A stretch of DNA of 64,000 nt from positions 2,728,001 to 2,792,000 of the forward strand of contig NZ_BIFS01000001.1 of the NCBI RefSeq assembly GCF_003967555.1, in the 5' to 3' direction. A program made the position numbers and the translations under genes. Below, in pieces: positions 62,607 to 64,000 of the stretch (positions are counted from its first letter, which is position 1; each line of letters opens with the position of its first letter). Under the pieces are notes generated by a model. It saw nothing but the letters and a program-made list of their open reading frames with translations. It was not told the DNA's origin and ran no database searches. The stretch comes from Dictyobacter kobayashii (lineage in GTDB: Bacteria; Chloroflexota; Ktedonobacteria; Ktedonobacterales; Ktedonobacteraceae).

Positions 62607-64000
62607 ATGGGCTTGTCGTATCCTGGGGTTGGGCACTTGCGGTTGAGGCAGTTGGTGATTGTTCTTGTGTTATCGGTGTCACTTCTTACGACAAGCGCCT
62701 GCGCTGGCGATACACAGGTACGGCAACGAGCTATGGAGAATGAGCAGCGTTTTGATCAAATTCTCCATAGCGCCCGTCAATTTGGTTTTACTTCCGCTGT
62801 TCTGCAGCCCATTCTTACTCAATATGCCGCTTTGCGTTCTTCTCAACCCCCTTTGAGTCTTTTTAGCAATCAGCCGGTGGATGATTATTATCTTTCTCTC
62901 GCCCGGCGCTATCTTCTCCTGAATACACAGCTCCAGGGCGTGATGGCCGCCAATACCCAGCGTATCCATGCTCAGTTAGAACAGGAATTGCAGCACACGT
63001 CTATCTCGCTGGCCGGCGATCAAAAAGCGCATCTACCAATCGGGACATTTCCGGCTCAATTGCATCAACTTGAGGGAGCTTTGTCTAATGCCCACAGCTT
63101 TGGGGATTATACCCATATTTATACAAGCATGCAGCAATTTGATCAGCGGCTCTCTGCTCTGGAAGTTACTTCCAGTCACCTCTCTGCTTTGCAAAATATG
63201 TTGAATCTGGCACAGCAGGCGCAGTTAAATACTACTGTCCTCTCACTGCAGGCCGCCTATCAAAATGATCAACAACTCTTCCAGAAAAATACAGGTGCTG
63301 CCAGTTTACAAAGCTTAAATCATCTACTTAATGCGCAGTACCAGCAAGCTACCGTCGCTGTGGTTCAGGCAATGCCCATGGTGGCCTCGACTCGCTTGCA
63401 GGAATTGGATCAGGGTGTTCAGCAACTTCCTGCTGCTAATCTCGATCCGGCGCCCTACCAGGAACGGCTGACCGTTTATAAAAAGCAGGCCGCTGCTCCT
63501 ATGGATGTGTTGAGCTTTCAGCATTTTCTGAAGCAAGTTGATAATGATATTTTTGCGGTTAAGGCCGATGCTTTGCGTGAAGATGCCAATCAGGCTATCC
63601 GGCAGTTCCATCAAGATGTGGAGGGATGGAGTAGCAGCCATCTCTACTATGATGACTACGATGGTAATAGCTATGCCATTGACACCAGTTACCTGAACAA
63701 TAATTTTGGCCTGGATGCGGATACACTACTCAATCAGGCCACTACCCTGGACGATCTGCAAAATTCCCTGGACGTGGCCAAAACCTTGCTTTTCAACCAT
63801 CAACTGCTGGAGATGGATTATGATGATCCGACCCCATATGATCAGGTTCATAAAGCCGATCTGCAGGCTTTACAGCATTACCAGTTGATGCAAGGCCAGG
63901 TGATCGTTATTTCTCTGAGCAAGCAAAGTCTACGCCTATATCAGGATGGCAACCTGGTACGTTCATTCCTGGTTACTACCGGTCGTCCGGAGCGCCCATC
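62607..64000 (+). CDS. L,D-transpeptidase (YkuD) lipoprotein, C-terminus outside window
   Basis: The frame runs from ATG 62607 to the edge without a stop, 464 residues. The first 30 residues are a lipoprotein signal (LVIVLVLSVSLLTTSAC; Cys near 32). A long helical, Gln-rich region fills about 40-420. From about 430 the sequence VIVISLSKQSLRLYQDGN then FLVTTGRP is the opening of a YkuD domain, which makes 3-3 peptidoglycan cross-links or attaches proteins. The catalytic HGT and SHGC part would lie beyond 64000. The start is coupled to ffh; AAAGAGG lies eight bases upstream, inside the ffh end. The coiled spacer may reach the wall from the membrane. Confidence 0.85.
   Translation, partial: MGLSYPGVGHLRLRQLVIVLVLSVSLLTTSACAGDTQVRQRAMENEQRFDQILHSARQFGFTSAVLQPILTQYAALRSSQPPLSLFSNQPVDDYYLSLARRYLLLNTQLQGVMAANTQRIHAQLEQELQHTSISLAGDQKAHLPIGTFPAQLHQLEGALSNAHSFGDYTHIYTSMQQFDQRLSALEVTSSHLSALQNMLNLAQQAQLNTTVLSLQAAYQNDQQLFQKNTGAASLQSLNHLLNAQYQQATVAVVQAMPMVASTRLQELDQGVQQLPAANLDPAPYQERLTVYKKQAAAPMDVLSFQHFLKQVDNDIFAVKADALREDANQAIRQFHQDVEGWSSSHLYYDDYDGNSYAIDTSYLNNNFGLDADTLLNQATTLDDLQNSLDVAKTLLFNHQLLEMDYDDPTPYDQVHKADLQALQHYQLMQGQVIVISLSKQSLRLYQDGNLVRSFLVTTGRPERP

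Overview
This 64 kb window is chromosomal DNA from a bacterium that I would place, as an inference, in the Chloroflexota, most likely class Ktedonobacteria. The grounds are moderate GC content, dense bacterial regulatory and signalling genes (a STAND-WD40 protein, a Ser/Thr kinase, a BTAD-type regulator, a fused sensor/response regulator), a Gram-positive-like envelope set (MurJ, a GH73-like protein, an L,D-transpeptidase) and a glycolytic gap-pgk-tpiA cluster beside rpoD and dnaG. No rRNA, tRNA, CRISPR array, transposase gene or prophage is visible.

Layout. 1-4 kb: the end of a PQQ-type beta-propeller gene, a frame-broken SDR oxidoreductase, and a divergent frame-broken aminotransferase, with a palindromic operator between the last two. 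4.4-7.7 kb: gap, pgk and tpiA, all on the plus strand. 8.1-8.5 kb: a cluster of DnaA boxes. 8.5-12.1 kb: dnaG and rpoD on the minus strand. 12.6-14.0 kb: a 1.4 kb non-coding region with about two dozen perfect DnaA boxes, an AT-rich segment flanked by CTA/TAG trinucleotides, 11-bp iterons, long palindromes and an exact 112-bp duplication. This is the best candidate for the replication origin (oriC). 14.1-18.7 kb: a broken glycogen-debranching-type enzyme, a solute-binding lipoprotein and an HD-GYP protein. 19.3-24.5 kb: a YhaO/YhaN-like (Mre11/Rad50-type) pair whose Rad50-like partner carries a membrane hairpin. 24.8-34 kb: MurJ, a SprT-like metalloprotein, a PadR regulator, a fused histidine-kinase-like/NarL regulator, a secreted B-lectin and a membrane GH73-like protein. 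34.6-45.6 kb: a zinc-ribbon membrane protein, gyrB, the STAND-WD40 protein, an adenosine-deaminase-like enzyme, a small membrane protein and a membrane Ser/Thr kinase. 45.7-55.5 kb: a minus-strand block of an unknown 735-aa protein, a BTAD regulator, a 1178-aa DUF4132 protein and a PhoD-like phosphatase. 55.8-64 kb: a double-length ThyX-like protein, an RRM RNA-binding protein, clpB, ffh and a partial L,D-transpeptidase lipoprotein.

How the genes relate. Replication and expression genes (dnaG, rpoD, gyrB) surround the presumed origin, and clpB and ffh add core proteostasis. gap, pgk and tpiA form one glycolytic segment. The DUF4132/BTAD/735-aa/PhoD block is the least understood part and may be a functional unit.

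A quality note. At least seven genes, including tpiA and murJ, are out of frame. Most breaks are single-base losses in short G or C runs. Residual sequencing indels explain this better than mass pseudogenisation, so the protein calls at those loci describe the repaired reading frames.
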